Source: Reticulascus tulasneorum
Taxonomy: Eukaryota; Ascomycota; Sordariomycetes; Glomerellales; Reticulascaceae
Reading direction: 5' to 3'
Assembly (NCBI GenBank): GCA_001557505.1
Contig: LSAX01000009.1
Location: 868,001 to 932,000, forward strand
Length of the DNA: 64,000 nucleotides
Each line of letters starts with the position of its first letter. The first letter of the stretch is position 1. The position numbers and the translations under genes are program-made. The notes below the pieces were generated by a model. That model saw only the letters and a list, made by a program, of their open reading frames with translations, was not told the origin of the DNA and searched no databases. This document shows positions 48,237 to 58,310 of this stretch, one piece after another.

Positions 48237-49132
48237 CGTTACCTAGCAGAGACTGATTTAATAAAGAAAACGGGGGAGGGAAATGAGGCTTTAAAAGTTC
48301 AACTCATCATTCAACAACATTCAGGGAGGGCTGACATTATAAATACTTCGACCGGTGGCTTATTGGAAGGGCGAGCAACAATACCCCGGCACCTATGGTG
48401 GCTTGTCCTTTCGGGCAGAACTGGACGCAACGTTTTGGAGCTGCATCCTCCTGACACAATGGCATTTTCCAGAGCCGAATGCACGAACTGGAACTATTCG
48501 TCAAATGCGGCAAGGCTTCCTGAGTTACATGACTGCCTCCACTAGTTATAAGGGATTGAGGGGAATTCCAACAATGTTGCGAGAGGAGCGGCGAGTCCAT
48601 ATCATGTCTGTCTTCCCATGAATGCAAAGAGCTTCGGTTCGAGCAGTTGTGGGTACTTGCTGCTGGATGTCCTGTCCAGCTGAGGCTGCACCAAAACCTC
48701 CACCTTGCGCCCTGTCACGCCACTATCATCAAGCGCGTGCCTAATTGCACAAGGAGGATCTGTGCCCGACCAATATGGGGTCGTTACACTAACTAGGGAC
48801 CATTTTCATACAGGACATAATTACCAGGTCTTTCAGCCCACCAACTACCTTAGGTGCCAAGAGGTGCGCATGATTAATTGAGCAACAGAGAGCCTGCCAT
48901 CTCTACAAGGGAAAGCCTGAGCCGTATTTGCACTAGTCCGGGTTTTTCCTAGTAATAGTAGGTGATGGCCACCTTAAGAACGGCCAACCAATCCCTGCAT
49001 ACCGAATCATGATATACCGGTTCTAGCCCGAGGGACTTCATTTTTGCATATATCATTTGCCTGCAGCCGCCTGACCCGCCTTTCAACTGTCAGCCTTTCT
49101 GACTGCAGTTTTCAGATAGAGCAGTTGCCACC
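48237..49132. other. Divergent 5' flanks
   Basis: About 0.9 kb between the DUF6594 gene (minus) and the histidine-phosphatase gene (plus). Open frames of up to 96 codons lack any family signal. Confidence 0.5.
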
Positions 49133-49878
49133 ATGAACCAGATCCCGGAGCCTGTGATGCAGATTCTGAGACACGCGGAGGGTTTTCATAAGTGAGTAGC
49201 CACAAAGCCCGCAACTGCTAATAATAAGTATCTGAGAAAGCAATATCTGGTAGTATCGACCGAGATTTTCCGCAGAGAGATCCCGGACTGACCGCAAACG
49301 GAGTTCATCAGGCAGCGGCAGTGAAGGTTTATGGGCAGCCAGATTTTATCGCGATATCTCCTATGACACGCACTATCAAGACGGCTATTCTGGCTCTCGG
49401 CCCAATGCTTGAACATGCCATGGTTCAAATGTGGCCAGATCTCCGCGAGGCCCACGACAGACTTCCAAACGAACTCTCATCTATTGCGGCAATCACGGCC
49501 AAATTCCCTCAGTTTGATTTCTCACAGTGCCGACAAGACGGGGACTACGGATCGCAAACTCCCTCGGACGCCGCATTGCGAGCCGAGAGAGTTAGACGCC
49601 GGGTGAGAGGACTCGCAGCTACCTATCATAACATCCTGCTCGTTACGCATCGCGGGTTTTGCACCTACCTTGTCCGAGGTGATAACTTTGCCAACGCAGA
49701 GCTTCGTGTTTACCGGTTTGCAAATGAGACCGAGATGTGTGACCGGAATGGGCTAAACAATGACTGTCAACAACAACTAGACTTTGGTCCCAGTCTTTTA
49801 GTCTTATGCGAAGAGCCGGAATTGATTGACAAGAAGACTATGGTTGTCAAGGTTCCTTCAAAAGACGAACCTAGCTAG
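49133..49878 (+). CDS. Histidine-phosphatase (phosphoglycerate mutase-like) protein
   Basis: Two exons (49133-49191, 49254-49878), 227 residues. The catalytic RHG-type motif reads LRHAEG at residues 12-17 (Arg13, His14), followed by DPGLTANG, the PMTRTIKT arginine motif and THRGF as the second histidine region. Known family: cytosolic enzymes that form a phosphohistidine and hydrolyse phosphate esters; substrate cannot be predicted. The Gly of the usual RHG is Ala here, which is tolerated in fungal relatives. The 62-nt intron has a GCTAAT branch site, and its removal gives HNIDRDFPQRDPGLT. The start is the first ATG, with CACC before it. Confidence 0.88.
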
Positions 49879-50323
49879 CAATGCATTATAGAGTAGACAG
49901 TTCGTCTGGTCCGGCTAGTTTTCAACATACAATAGATCTCAAAGATGGCTTACGACATGATATAAGTGATTGAGATAATTCGCCAGTTCGATCGCTGAAT
50001 AACCAAGTCCCTGAGCTCTATGTAGCCAATGAGTATCTACACGGTTAATCATATGGCCATCCTTGCGTTTCCTGGGGATCCTGCTCTTGCTCGTTGCTCA
50101 CTGGGGCCCCCTCGTGATCCTTATCGACTGGTCCGTCGCTATCCCATCCTATGATTACCACTAGCCCGTCTGATTAAGCCGCCAAGTTTTCTGAGCTGTT
50201 CATATGTGGGCAGTGACGGTGGGTGAGGTTTTTCCGTTCCGCGGGTCGGCCTTCAGCTGAAGCGTCACACATACACGCCATGGTGGAATCCATCAATCAA
50301 CCCGACCACAGCCTCACCTATAA
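49879..50323. other. Intergenic region upstream of ankyrin-HET gene
   Basis: No gene is present. A TATAAA overlaps the start codon of the next gene (CTATAAATGG at 50318-50327), too close to serve as its TATA box. Confidence 0.5.
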
Positions 50324-53300
50324 ATGGAAAAAGTCAAAGGGATATACACGGTGGCAGATCTACAACAGGCAGTGGCCGACAGAAACAATGGCGACATCGA
50401 GCGTATTCTGAATACCCTTATAAATGAAGCTATTCCCAATAAGCAAAGCCTGGACCACTTTGATGAACAGGGCTATACCCTCCTCCATCGAGCATGCAGT
50501 CACGGCTTCATTCAATGCGCAGAACTACTAGTGAGCAGTGGCGCCAGCGTTGACCCTGAGTATCCAGGCACATCTCGTTTAGCCAACGCAATACGCGATT
50601 CGCCGCTTATAGAGGCCATAAGGAATAGGCATGAGGACATAGCCTTGTACTTGATATCAAGGGGCGCTGGTCTGGAGGCAGGCTATTCTATTCTCAATAG
50701 CCTTGGGAGAACGCCGCTGCACTATGCTGCGATGCAAGGCTTGCTCGAGGTCGCGAAGGCTCTTATCGCTCGGGGTGCAGATCTAAATGCAAGAGATATG
50801 AAGAAGGAAACTGCACTGCATGTGGCGGCTTGCAAAGGCATAGACAAACTGACCAAATGGCTCTGGGATGAGGATATGGCCAAGTCCGGATTTTGTTGGG
50901 TTCCGGCGCGGGAGGCCGCGCCCTATGGCAATCCGGGCGTTGTCAGGGTCCTTCTTGAGGCTAAAGCACACGTTGATGCCAGGGACGAAGACGGCTGGAC
51001 GCCACTGCACCAAGCAGTTCAAAATGGAAACATAGAAGAGGCAGCCATATTGCTCAGTTTCGATGCCGATACTATCGTACGCACGACGGATCACGGCCTG
51101 ACCGCCTTTGACCAAGCTTGGGAACGAAGAGACACTGCACTCTTGGTTTCGTTGCTTCCGATGTTCGAAAAGAGTCTGGCTGATCCGAAGAACAGGAAGA
51201 GGATGGAGGCCCTGAGAAGTGTTTGCGATATCGATCGATCGTTGAGGATGCTGCATCTAGAACCCCCCACATCGAGCAATGCCAAGGATGTAACAGGGCT
51301 GGTCTTGAGCCGCCCACAGCGTCCGGATGATACCTCATGTCTCTTCTGCAAGGAACTCGATCTCAGGGTCGATTCGGATCTAGTCCGCAATATCTTCCCA
51401 CTCGGCTTCGTGGACGAGATAGTGCAAACGCACCGCTGTTCTCTGTGTCGCCTACTTACGTGCTGCCTCGAGCTCAATTGGACCTCCCTACCGCTGAGGA
51501 ACGACGATGGCGGCGGGAGAAACTCGTGCCAATTGGACATACGCCTGTCGCACGCACATCAGCAACGAGAGCTCTATCTGAGTTTGCAGGATCAAAGGCT
51601 AGTGAAGAAGTCAGCGGAGTCGCCTTCGAAGTATCACGGGCGTCCGGCGTTGATCCTGTTACAGGAAGACTTGCACAAGATCACGGAAGTCACAGACGAG
51701 ACAGAAGGCATTGTGGCCCGACGTTTAATGCCTACATACGACGCAGAGCTACTCCAACGCGCGTATCAGACGTGCATATCGGAGCACAGGGCGGCGTGCC
51801 ACGGGCTCAATCTCTTCACTTCTGGCAATTCATACGGTTTTAGAGTGATTGATGTGTTAGATCGGAGGATTCGCCAGGTGGGCATGGGCACGCAGTATGT
51901 AGCACTGAGCTACGTCTGGGGGATAAGACCATTTTTGCGGTTGACGAGGAGGACAAAGGACGAACTTGAGATGCTTGGCGCGTTAGACCGACTCCAGTTA
52001 CCGCAATTGATCGAGGACGTAATTCAGCTTGCTGCCGACTTTGGCGAGCGATATGTCTGGATTGATGCACTTTGTATCATACAAGATGACGACGACGACA
52101 AGCGGATTCAGATCGCGCGCATGGGCGAGATATATGGTCGCGCATCGCTCACCATCGTCGCTGCTGGCAATGAAGATGTCCACAGCGGACTGCGGGGCTA
52201 CCGATCCGACTCGCGGGAAAATCACCAGTCGATTGAAGAGATCAATGGCCTAAGATTCCTGGCGAGCGGCTGGCCCCAGGAGCTGCAAAGCGTTCTGGAA
52301 ACATCGCGATGGTCGTCGCGCGGCTGGACATTGCAGGAATCGATGCTCTCGCGGAGACTTCTTCTCTTCACAAAACACCAGGTCTTCTATGCCTGCAGGG
52401 AAGGCCAGTGCTGTGAAGACACGGCATCAGGAAACGGACGAGGCAAACTTTTCACCAAGGGGCCTAACGCCGACCTCCCAAAGTTCGACAACTTTGGCGC
52501 GACAAACTGGTGGAGGCAGTTCACTGATATGGTCTCGGAACTCACAGCGCGCAGTTTCACCATCGACACTGATATTCTGAACGGCTCGGCCGGCCTACTA
52601 TCGCAGATGGGCACCAGGCAGGACGAAGCCTTCATATGCGGCATGCCAGAAACTCTGCTCGAAGTAGCTTTGCTATGGCAACCGCGTGGACACCTTGAAA
52701 GAAGGCAAGCCGTCGCTTCTTGGGCTTGGGCTGGCTGGAAAGGGTCGATAGGATGGCACTGGCTTCATAGTTCTATGATTCCTTCAAGCGTCCACAGCGA
52801 AGTCTCAGACTGGTACATCGAGTACAGAGGCCCGGGGAACCCATCTCATACTGAAGAACAACCGTCGGTCACACAACGCCAAAAGCTATTCGTGGATCTC
52901 AACTACAACGAACTGACTCCGAGGGCTAAGGACGCCCATATGGTGTACAAAGGCCGCCGCAACGGCACCATGCCACTCGAACCATACTCTGCCATCAGCC
53001 CGCCATGGACAACAAGTCCCTGGCGCCCTAAGGACCCTTTATCATGCAGAGCAAAGCGAGAAATGCTCCTAGTCGGGCAATGCGAGGATAATTATCTGGA
53101 ACATCACTGGACATCCGACGAGATGGACGCTTACTATCAAACACTCTCTTGCGTACGAGCTGACACGGGCATCGGGTCTGCGGCGCTGATATTCACTACG
53201 CAGTGCGCCACCGTCGAAGCCTGGGCTCTTCCGCCAGAGACTGATCCACTCCGCCCCTGGGCCAATGACACAATGCACTCACTACCCGTTATGTGTCGCG

Positions 53301-53638
53301 AGAAATCAAAACACGTCAGGATCGGATACGTCATGGTGGACATCGAGTATGCGAAAGAGGTTCGGGGATGGGGCCTCAATGCCAGGATGATCGTCGTGTC
53401 TAGCTCTACCTCATCATTCAACAGTTGGTCTGAACGTGCTGTAGATCTACGGACAATTTATGACGAGAAGCGGTTTGGGCGGCTGCCGACAAATTCTGCA
53501 CCGTCGTTGTACAATGTGCTCTGGGTAAAAGACGCAGGGTTGGGGGACGGTTCGGTGGAAAGATTTGCCATCGGCCAGGTCCACATGGAGGGCTGGAAAC
53601 TCGCGAACGCGGAGCACAAGGAAGTGCGCTTGGTGTAA
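50324..53638 (+). CDS. Ankyrin-HET fusion protein
   Basis: A single exon of 1104 residues. Residues about 45-290 are ankyrin repeats (GYTLLHRACSHG, GRTPLHYAAMQG, GWTPLHQAVQNG). A cysteine-containing segment follows (CLFCKEL, HRCSLCRLL). A HET domain spans about 520-670 with its three signatures: YVALSYVWG, ERYVWIDALCIIQDD and RGWTLQE. The C-terminal 430 residues are the variable region usual in HET proteins. HET domains act in heterokaryon incompatibility and trigger cell death when activated; the fold is TIR-like. Ankyrin repeats in front of the HET domain suggest a sensor fused directly to an effector without an NTPase. The start is the first in-frame ATG. The gene is intronless. Confidence 0.92.
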   Translation: MEKVKGIYTVADLQQAVADRNNGDIERILNTLINEAIPNKQSLDHFDEQGYTLLHRACSHGFIQCAELLVSSGASVDPEYPGTSRLANAIRDSPLIEAIRNRHEDIALYLISRGAGLEAGYSILNSLGRTPLHYAAMQGLLEVAKALIARGADLNARDMKKETALHVAACKGIDKLTKWLWDEDMAKSGFCWVPAREAAPYGNPGVVRVLLEAKAHVDARDEDGWTPLHQAVQNGNIEEAAILLSFDADTIVRTTDHGLTAFDQAWERRDTALLVSLLPMFEKSLADPKNRKRMEALRSVCDIDRSLRMLHLEPPTSSNAKDVTGLVLSRPQRPDDTSCLFCKELDLRVDSDLVRNIFPLGFVDEIVQTHRCSLCRLLTCCLELNWTSLPLRNDDGGGRNSCQLDIRLSHAHQQRELYLSLQDQRLVKKSAESPSKYHGRPALILLQEDLHKITEVTDETEGIVARRLMPTYDAELLQRAYQTCISEHRAACHGLNLFTSGNSYGFRVIDVLDRRIRQVGMGTQYVALSYVWGIRPFLRLTRRTKDELEMLGALDRLQLPQLIEDVIQLAADFGERYVWIDALCIIQDDDDDKRIQIARMGEIYGRASLTIVAAGNEDVHSGLRGYRSDSRENHQSIEEINGLRFLASGWPQELQSVLETSRWSSRGWTLQESMLSRRLLLFTKHQVFYACREGQCCEDTASGNGRGKLFTKGPNADLPKFDNFGATNWWRQFTDMVSELTARSFTIDTDILNGSAGLLSQMGTRQDEAFICGMPETLLEVALLWQPRGHLERRQAVASWAWAGWKGSIGWHWLHSSMIPSSVHSEVSDWYIEYRGPGNPSHTEEQPSVTQRQKLFVDLNYNELTPRAKDAHMVYKGRRNGTMPLEPYSAISPPWTTSPWRPKDPLSCRAKREMLLVGQCEDNYLEHHWTSDEMDAYYQTLSCVRADTGIGSAALIFTTQCATVEAWALPPETDPLRPWANDTMHSLPVMCREKSKHVRIGYVMVDIEYAKEVRGWGLNARMIVVSSSTSSFNSWSERAVDLRTIYDEKRFGRLPTNSAPSLYNVLWVKDAGLGDGSVERFAIGQVHMEGWKLANAEHKEVRLV

Positions 53639-53821
53639 TCGTACTAAAATACAGGGTATTGATACTAAAGACAAAGACCAAGTCGCCTTTGCTTTCAAAG
53701 CTACCTCTTTCTTCCCACTTGTCATCCTGGAGCCGGACGACGATGGCAGATCTGGATGGTGTTTGGCAGAGAAAATGCGGTGGTTGAATTGGATTTTGGA
53801 GCCAGTCCGTACCCCACCAAC

Positions 53822-54262
53822 TTATCTCAACTTGGTCTGTCGCCCCAGCTCCACCTGCTCACGTAAAGCTGGGGGAACAGCGTCTCTCGATCTCGGCGCG
53901 CTCTTCATCTCATATTTTGCCGTCAGGTCCTGCAGCGAAATCGGCACGGCCAGCTCGTAGACGCTCAGGATTTCGTAAGCAAAGTCGTAGCCCTCCCACT
54001 CGGCATGGCGGTCGTTGAACTCGGCGTTACCCAGGCCGTCCCCGGGCAACAGGGTGTCGCCCGGGTCGCGCGTCTTGGCGGGCGATATCTCACAGACGTG
54101 CGTGATGGCCGAGTGCGGCTCGGTGCGGTAGAACCAGATGCGCTTGACGGACGGCGAGAGGCGGTATTTGCGGAATTCGTGGTCCTTTGTGCCGCCGGCG
54201 ATCTGGGACATGTAGGGGTCCTGGATGCGGAAGATCAAGTCCGTCTTCTCTGAAGATTCCAT
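53822..54262 (-). CDS. ASCH (PUA-like) domain protein
   Basis: An intronless frame of 146 residues from an ATG at 54262. The first 75 residues follow the ASCH pattern: LIFRIQDPYMSQIAGGTKDHEFRK places a conserved Gly-x-Lys and Glu-x-Arg-Lys, then RIWFYRTEP and a strand ending in CEISPAKTR. ASCH domains are PUA-related folds predicted to bind RNA or nucleotides. The C-terminal part is helical (YELAVPISLQDL). The gene converges on the ankyrin-HET gene, with 183 bp between the stops. A 9-bp minisatellite lies 66-110 bp upstream of the start. Function in fungi is unknown to me. Confidence 0.75.
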   Translation of the reverse strand: MESSEKTDLIFRIQDPYMSQIAGGTKDHEFRKYRLSPSVKRIWFYRTEPHSAITHVCEISPAKTRDPGDTLLPGDGLGNAEFNDRHAEWEGYDFAYEILSVYELAVPISLQDLTAKYEMKSAPRSRDAVPPALREQVELGRQTKLR

Positions 54263-54725
54263 GATGCTCGTTCATTCAGACACGATTGAGCTGGAATTGA
54301 GGTGATCAGTTTTATTGTCTTTTCTTTTTGTTATCTTTGTTGTCTTTGTTGTCTTTGTTGTCTTTGTTGTCTTTTGCAGATGGAAGATCCGCGAAGTAGG
54401 CACCAACCTACATCTTTCTTCGGAATGTTTGTCTTGCTGTTAGGACTGCTAATTCTGATTTGCTAACTTGGCCTGTGCGGCTGGTTTGCACTAGCTAATT
54501 AGAACTCCATTTTATACCTTAACTTAGTTTGTTACTCGGCCAGAGGCTTTAGGTATTTATGCTTTGCAAATATACTATTAATTTTGAATAAATTTATTAT
54601 GCTTTTCCTATTATTCCCCTCTTAATTTTCTATTTTAAGCTTTTGAGGATGCCTCTCCAGAGTGCGAGCCGGGCTGGTTCAATTAGGCATAGCGCGCCTT
54701 GGAACCATTTTAACTCAGCCCCATC
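54263..54725. other. ASCH promoter, minisatellite and AT-rich stretch
   Basis: This holds the ASCH gene's 5' flank with a 9-bp minisatellite (54328-54372) and then a markedly AT-rich stretch (about 54480-54645), the most AT-rich in the window. That composition could reflect RIP-like decay or simply a non-coding spacer. Confidence 0.5.
54328..54372 (+). repeat. 9-bp minisatellite TTGTTGTCT x5
   Basis: Five consecutive 9-bp units; the first differs at one base and the others are exact. On the minus strand, the sense of the ASCH gene, the unit reads AGACAACAA. It sits in the promoter or leader of that gene. Confidence 0.85.
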
Positions 54726-55118
54726 TCAGCAACGGCCAAGTCGTTCCCCATCATTTTGCGGGCTCAAAAAGTTGGCGAAATCGATATCTGGATTGTCCCA
54801 GTCAAGATGTTCTCCTCCAAGGTTTGGAAACTCTGGGTCCAACATGCCAAGCATGCTATCGAGAATCGTATCATCATCATCGTTGCTTGGTTCTTGACGA
54901 TTTTCGACACTGGGAAATTCTACCACCATTGAAGATGCCATCTCCCGTCCTTCAGTCGGCGCATCTTCGCCATGCTGAACCCTTGGTCCGGGTCCTTTGG
55001 GAGTGCTCGCTGGATAACGGCATTTGACAGCCTTGGTTACGCACCTCGAGCAGTCAGGGTGCCTGTTTTTCGCAACGTGCCTTCCCTCTCGCACAAGAAA
55101 CACAAGATCGTGACCGAG
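54726..55118 (-). pseudogene. Truncated Zn2Cys6 transcription factor
   Basis: The minus strand encodes the start of a Zn2Cys6 regulator: CVSC, a six-residue spacer and a third Cys lie in one frame (about 55104-55068), and CSRC with VTKAVKCRYPA in a neighbouring frame. One extra base in an A5 run at about 55067-55071 explains the shift; without it the spacing would be the canonical C-x2-C-x6-C-x6-C-x2-C-x6-C. About 85 residues of acidic linker (DPEFPNLGG, NPDIDFANFLSPQ) follow, and the frame stops at 54726, before the regulator's long middle region. No ATG precedes the cluster. Truncated at both ends, it is taken as a relic; a sequencing error in the A run would not rescue it. Confidence 0.72.
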
Positions 55119-55290
55119 TGGTAGTTTCCCTGCCAGCGAGCTTTAATGTTTGGCTCGCAAGCCCCGAAGTGATTTTCTTGAATGGCAAGTTTCTGTGGGC
55201 AAACTGGGATGTCGTCGAGCTCAAGGGACAAGGTAAAGAGATTGAAGCTGCTCCGCAACTTAGTGTTGGGCTTGTTGGGTGGCCGTTTCA
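55106..55290 (+). pseudogene. Short-chain dehydrogenase C-terminal fragment
   Basis: The plus-strand frame reads SLPASFNVWLASPEV, FLNGKFLWANWDVVELK and LSVGLVGWP, which I recognise as the extreme C terminus of a common fungal NAD(P)-dependent short-chain dehydrogenase family. Only about 57 residues are present; the cofactor-binding Rossmann part and the YxxxK catalytic site are absent upstream, where the sequence turns into the antisense of the Zn2Cys6 relic. It is a fragment left by rearrangement. Confidence 0.7.
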
Positions 55291-55829
55291 TGATGACAGT
55301 TGGAAATTTCAGGCTACTGATAGTGCTTCGTCAGTGTGGAATAAACAGTAAGAGGACTTAAGGTACAGGTGCAGGCAGATCTGCCTCGGTTTGGGTGTGA
55401 AGGTTTGGAAGCTGACGGAAAATGTAAATGAGTTGGATAAAGCAATCCTACAGCGGCCATCATTCCTCAGACAGCAAGCATTTGGTGCATTGCTGCTCTG
55501 TGCTACCGTGACGCTATCGTCACTAATGCCTCAATTTGGGTCTCAACTAGTGCATTTCAGCCAACCTGCGTTTAGAAAAGGCAGACTGGTAGTGGCAACC
55601 TGTGTTTCCAGACCTTGGAGTGAAACGGCCTATTGAGAAAGAGATGCAGCACAAGAGGGCAAGATTGTGAAGTTATTGATTTTGACATGTTTGCCTTGAA
55701 TGAAGGTTTGCTCTATCTAACTGACAGTAATTATCATTTGTTTTACTATTGCTAGAGAGCAGGGCCAGTTACCCCCTGGGTAGCTTTGTCCACGACGGAT
55801 TGTTGTTCCTTGGTTATAAGTCCCAATAA
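55291..55829. other. Gene-free interval with a 14-bp palindrome
   Basis: No gene. A perfect 14-bp palindrome, AGGCAGATCTGCCT, lies at 55373-55386. The last 80 bases are the 3' flank of the minus-strand membrane-protein gene. Confidence 0.5.
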
Positions 55830-58310
55830 TCACTCTTGGATACGGCTGGGTGGTTGCTCCTCAGTTCCCAGAACACGGGGAGCATGCACCGTTGCTGGTA
55901 TTCCCCCGCTACTGGTGCTGAGTCGGCGGAGAGGACTTTGCTGACCCGCCGAGATTGTTGGGCTGGTAGCAGTAATACTTTCCGTTCCTGGACCAGAGGA
56001 TGGTACGGGGCCAGTTGTTACCGTGGTTGCATCGTCTATAGAATCGTGTATGGAAACTGGCACTTCAGTCGTGTGAACGCGTGGCCCAGTCTTCTCGACT
56101 AGACAGCTTTCGACTGACGCTGGCACCCCCAGCCTTGGGTGCTCGGAGTTTGAGATGTCAAGCAACCCTAGGGTCTCGCTAACCTGGGTTATGGGGATCG
56201 CTTCGGCTCCACGCGACCAAGTACCCATCCCGAGCTCTTCGTGTGCCATTCGATGCAGCTGAATAGCATCATTGGTGCGCCACTCGAGTTGCTGATACTG
56301 CTTGATGCCAAATCTCTTGCGCAGCTGAGACATCAAGGGATCGAGAATGACCGATATGAAAATAATGATACCCCCGAGAATAAGAACAAATAGAAGTCCG
56401 AACATGCTGAACGATACATGTGCTGTACTTTGGATCTTCTGAAAGCAAAAACAAAGATAAACACTGTTAGCCAAGAACAGTCTGGACCTTAGGGGTGACA
56501 TTGCCTACCTGGTTATTGCAAATCGCAAGTTCCTCCGGTTCGACCGGTTTTTTGAACCAAGGAAGAAGGTCGGGATCGACTGGGCCCATTGCACCGATGA
56601 CAAATGAATCTTGGAGAGATGCCAGGGCTATGCTGAACCAGTGCTCAGCATCCACTTGCCACTGATTGTCGGGAAGTGTCCCCTGAACACCATCGACACC
56701 CAGCCCGCTTCTCCCAGAAAGGGAATCTGGGCCGAGGACGCGGACCAGGCTGTTGATGCTAGAAAAGTCGAATAGTGAATTATAATAGACCCAGCCGATT
56801 CGTGCCAGCGTCGCATTATTGTCTGGGAAAACAGTCCACAAGCCCACGTTGATTGCATCGGCGAACGACGAGTACGGAGCACACTGAGATCCTTCTGGAA
56901 GAGTGGGATTGCACCACTGGTACTGCTGCCTGCAGCCTAGTGGGGATGCGGGTTCGTTGCCCATGAAGACGTTGAAGCCAGTCTTCGTACCACCGTTCAA
57001 GGCGTCGGCTTCTGAAGTAGTTCCAATGTATCGCGTTGCATTGTACAAGGGATCGTGGTTTTCGCTTGAAAAGACAACTCCATTCGTAGATAGGAACAGG
57101 AATAGCATATCGGCATCGCCGTTTGCTTTTAGCTCGGGGACCATGTCTGTGATCTGAGCAAACTGTTCAGGCTCCCCGCCTGCCCAAACGGAATCTTTGA
57201 CGCTGTATGTTTGAAACGTTTGTCAGCATTCGTAGAGCTTTTCATCTTATTCATCGAGGGCTTACCCTATGCTGTAATCTTCTCGACCGCCCTGCAGGCT
57301 CAAGTAACGCACGTTGCTCTCTGCGTCGTTGGAAGCCTCATATGTAAAGTTTTTCGTCCCGTTGCTCCTCCAATGATGGCCGTAGTGGTACCTCGTGTAA
57401 GATTTGTCTGCAGAGAGGTTAAACTGCGATGTATAGCCTTCTGTTACTAGAGGAGCGCAATGCAACCTTTGGCGGTATGCGAATCGATCTTGTGGTGGGG
57501 CGTTGATCCCAAAGTCGTAGTGACTGTTAAGTAGGCCGGTCTCGAGAATTATGTTTCTGTCTTGGGTTTTGCAGATCTTTGAATCGAAGGGACATTCAGC
57601 GTTCCTGTTGACAGTCATGTTAAGTCGAGGCTTTGTGTAGGTTCCACAATCTACTGAGTTCCGCGAGCCGCCGGTAGGTGCATTGGTATAGCACTTCCGC
57701 GCATAGTCGCCTGCGCTGGACCACAGTTCGCCCCGCCAGGGTTCGTAATGATTATACCGCTCTGTCTTATTACCAGTTATAAGCACCAGTGGATCCTGGC
57801 AAGCACAGTTTCCTCCTGACAATAATACTTCATTGCCGATGGCGTTTGAGATTTGAGACGAGAAACCGCTTGCAATAGCCCACCCCGCGAGGCAGAACAC
57901 CGAGAATAGAAGAGTAAGTAGCAGCCGGAGGTAAAGCCTAATAGACTGACGTCTCCAAGCCCACGCAAGCTGAGCTAGGGTCAACAGGCTGCCTTCAGGG
58001 TTGGCTGCGTTGCGGAGCAAGATTTGACGCTGGTGATGAAGGCCATCTTGCGGACTCTCGCGGGAGTACGTGAAATGCAATATCATGCAAAGAATTCTCC
58101 AGAAGCGTGTCCCAACTAGAGTCATCAGTCTAAGAGCATCAAAGCTTCCACAATAACTGGCAGCTTACCCCAAGCAACGTAGAATGCTACAAATGCAATC
58201 AAGAGCGTTGCATCGAATCGGTTCAGGGTCAATGTAGATCCTAGAACGGCTCCACGAGACCAGTTGGTCCAAACGCCAAGGTAGACCGGATAGTCAGTTT
58301 CCGAACTCAT
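55830..58310 (-). CDS. Large fungal membrane protein, family of unknown function
   Basis: Four exons (58310-58169, 58115-57266, 57202-56509, 56438-55830) join in frame to 764 residues. The N terminus (TDYPVYLGVWTNWS) and the first helix with GTRFWRI match a widespread but uncharacterised Pezizomycotina family. Membrane helices are seen near residues 30-50 and 110-130 and near 575-595 (FGLLFVLILGGIIIFISVIL). Between the second and third helices lies a large domain of about 430 residues with many Cys and NxS/T sites, probably extracellular. The cytosolic tail is Ser/Thr/Pro-rich. Database entries for such proteins sometimes carry a cytochrome P450 label, but no haem-binding motif is present. 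Introns (53, 63, 70 nt) are GT-AG. Confidence 0.8.
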
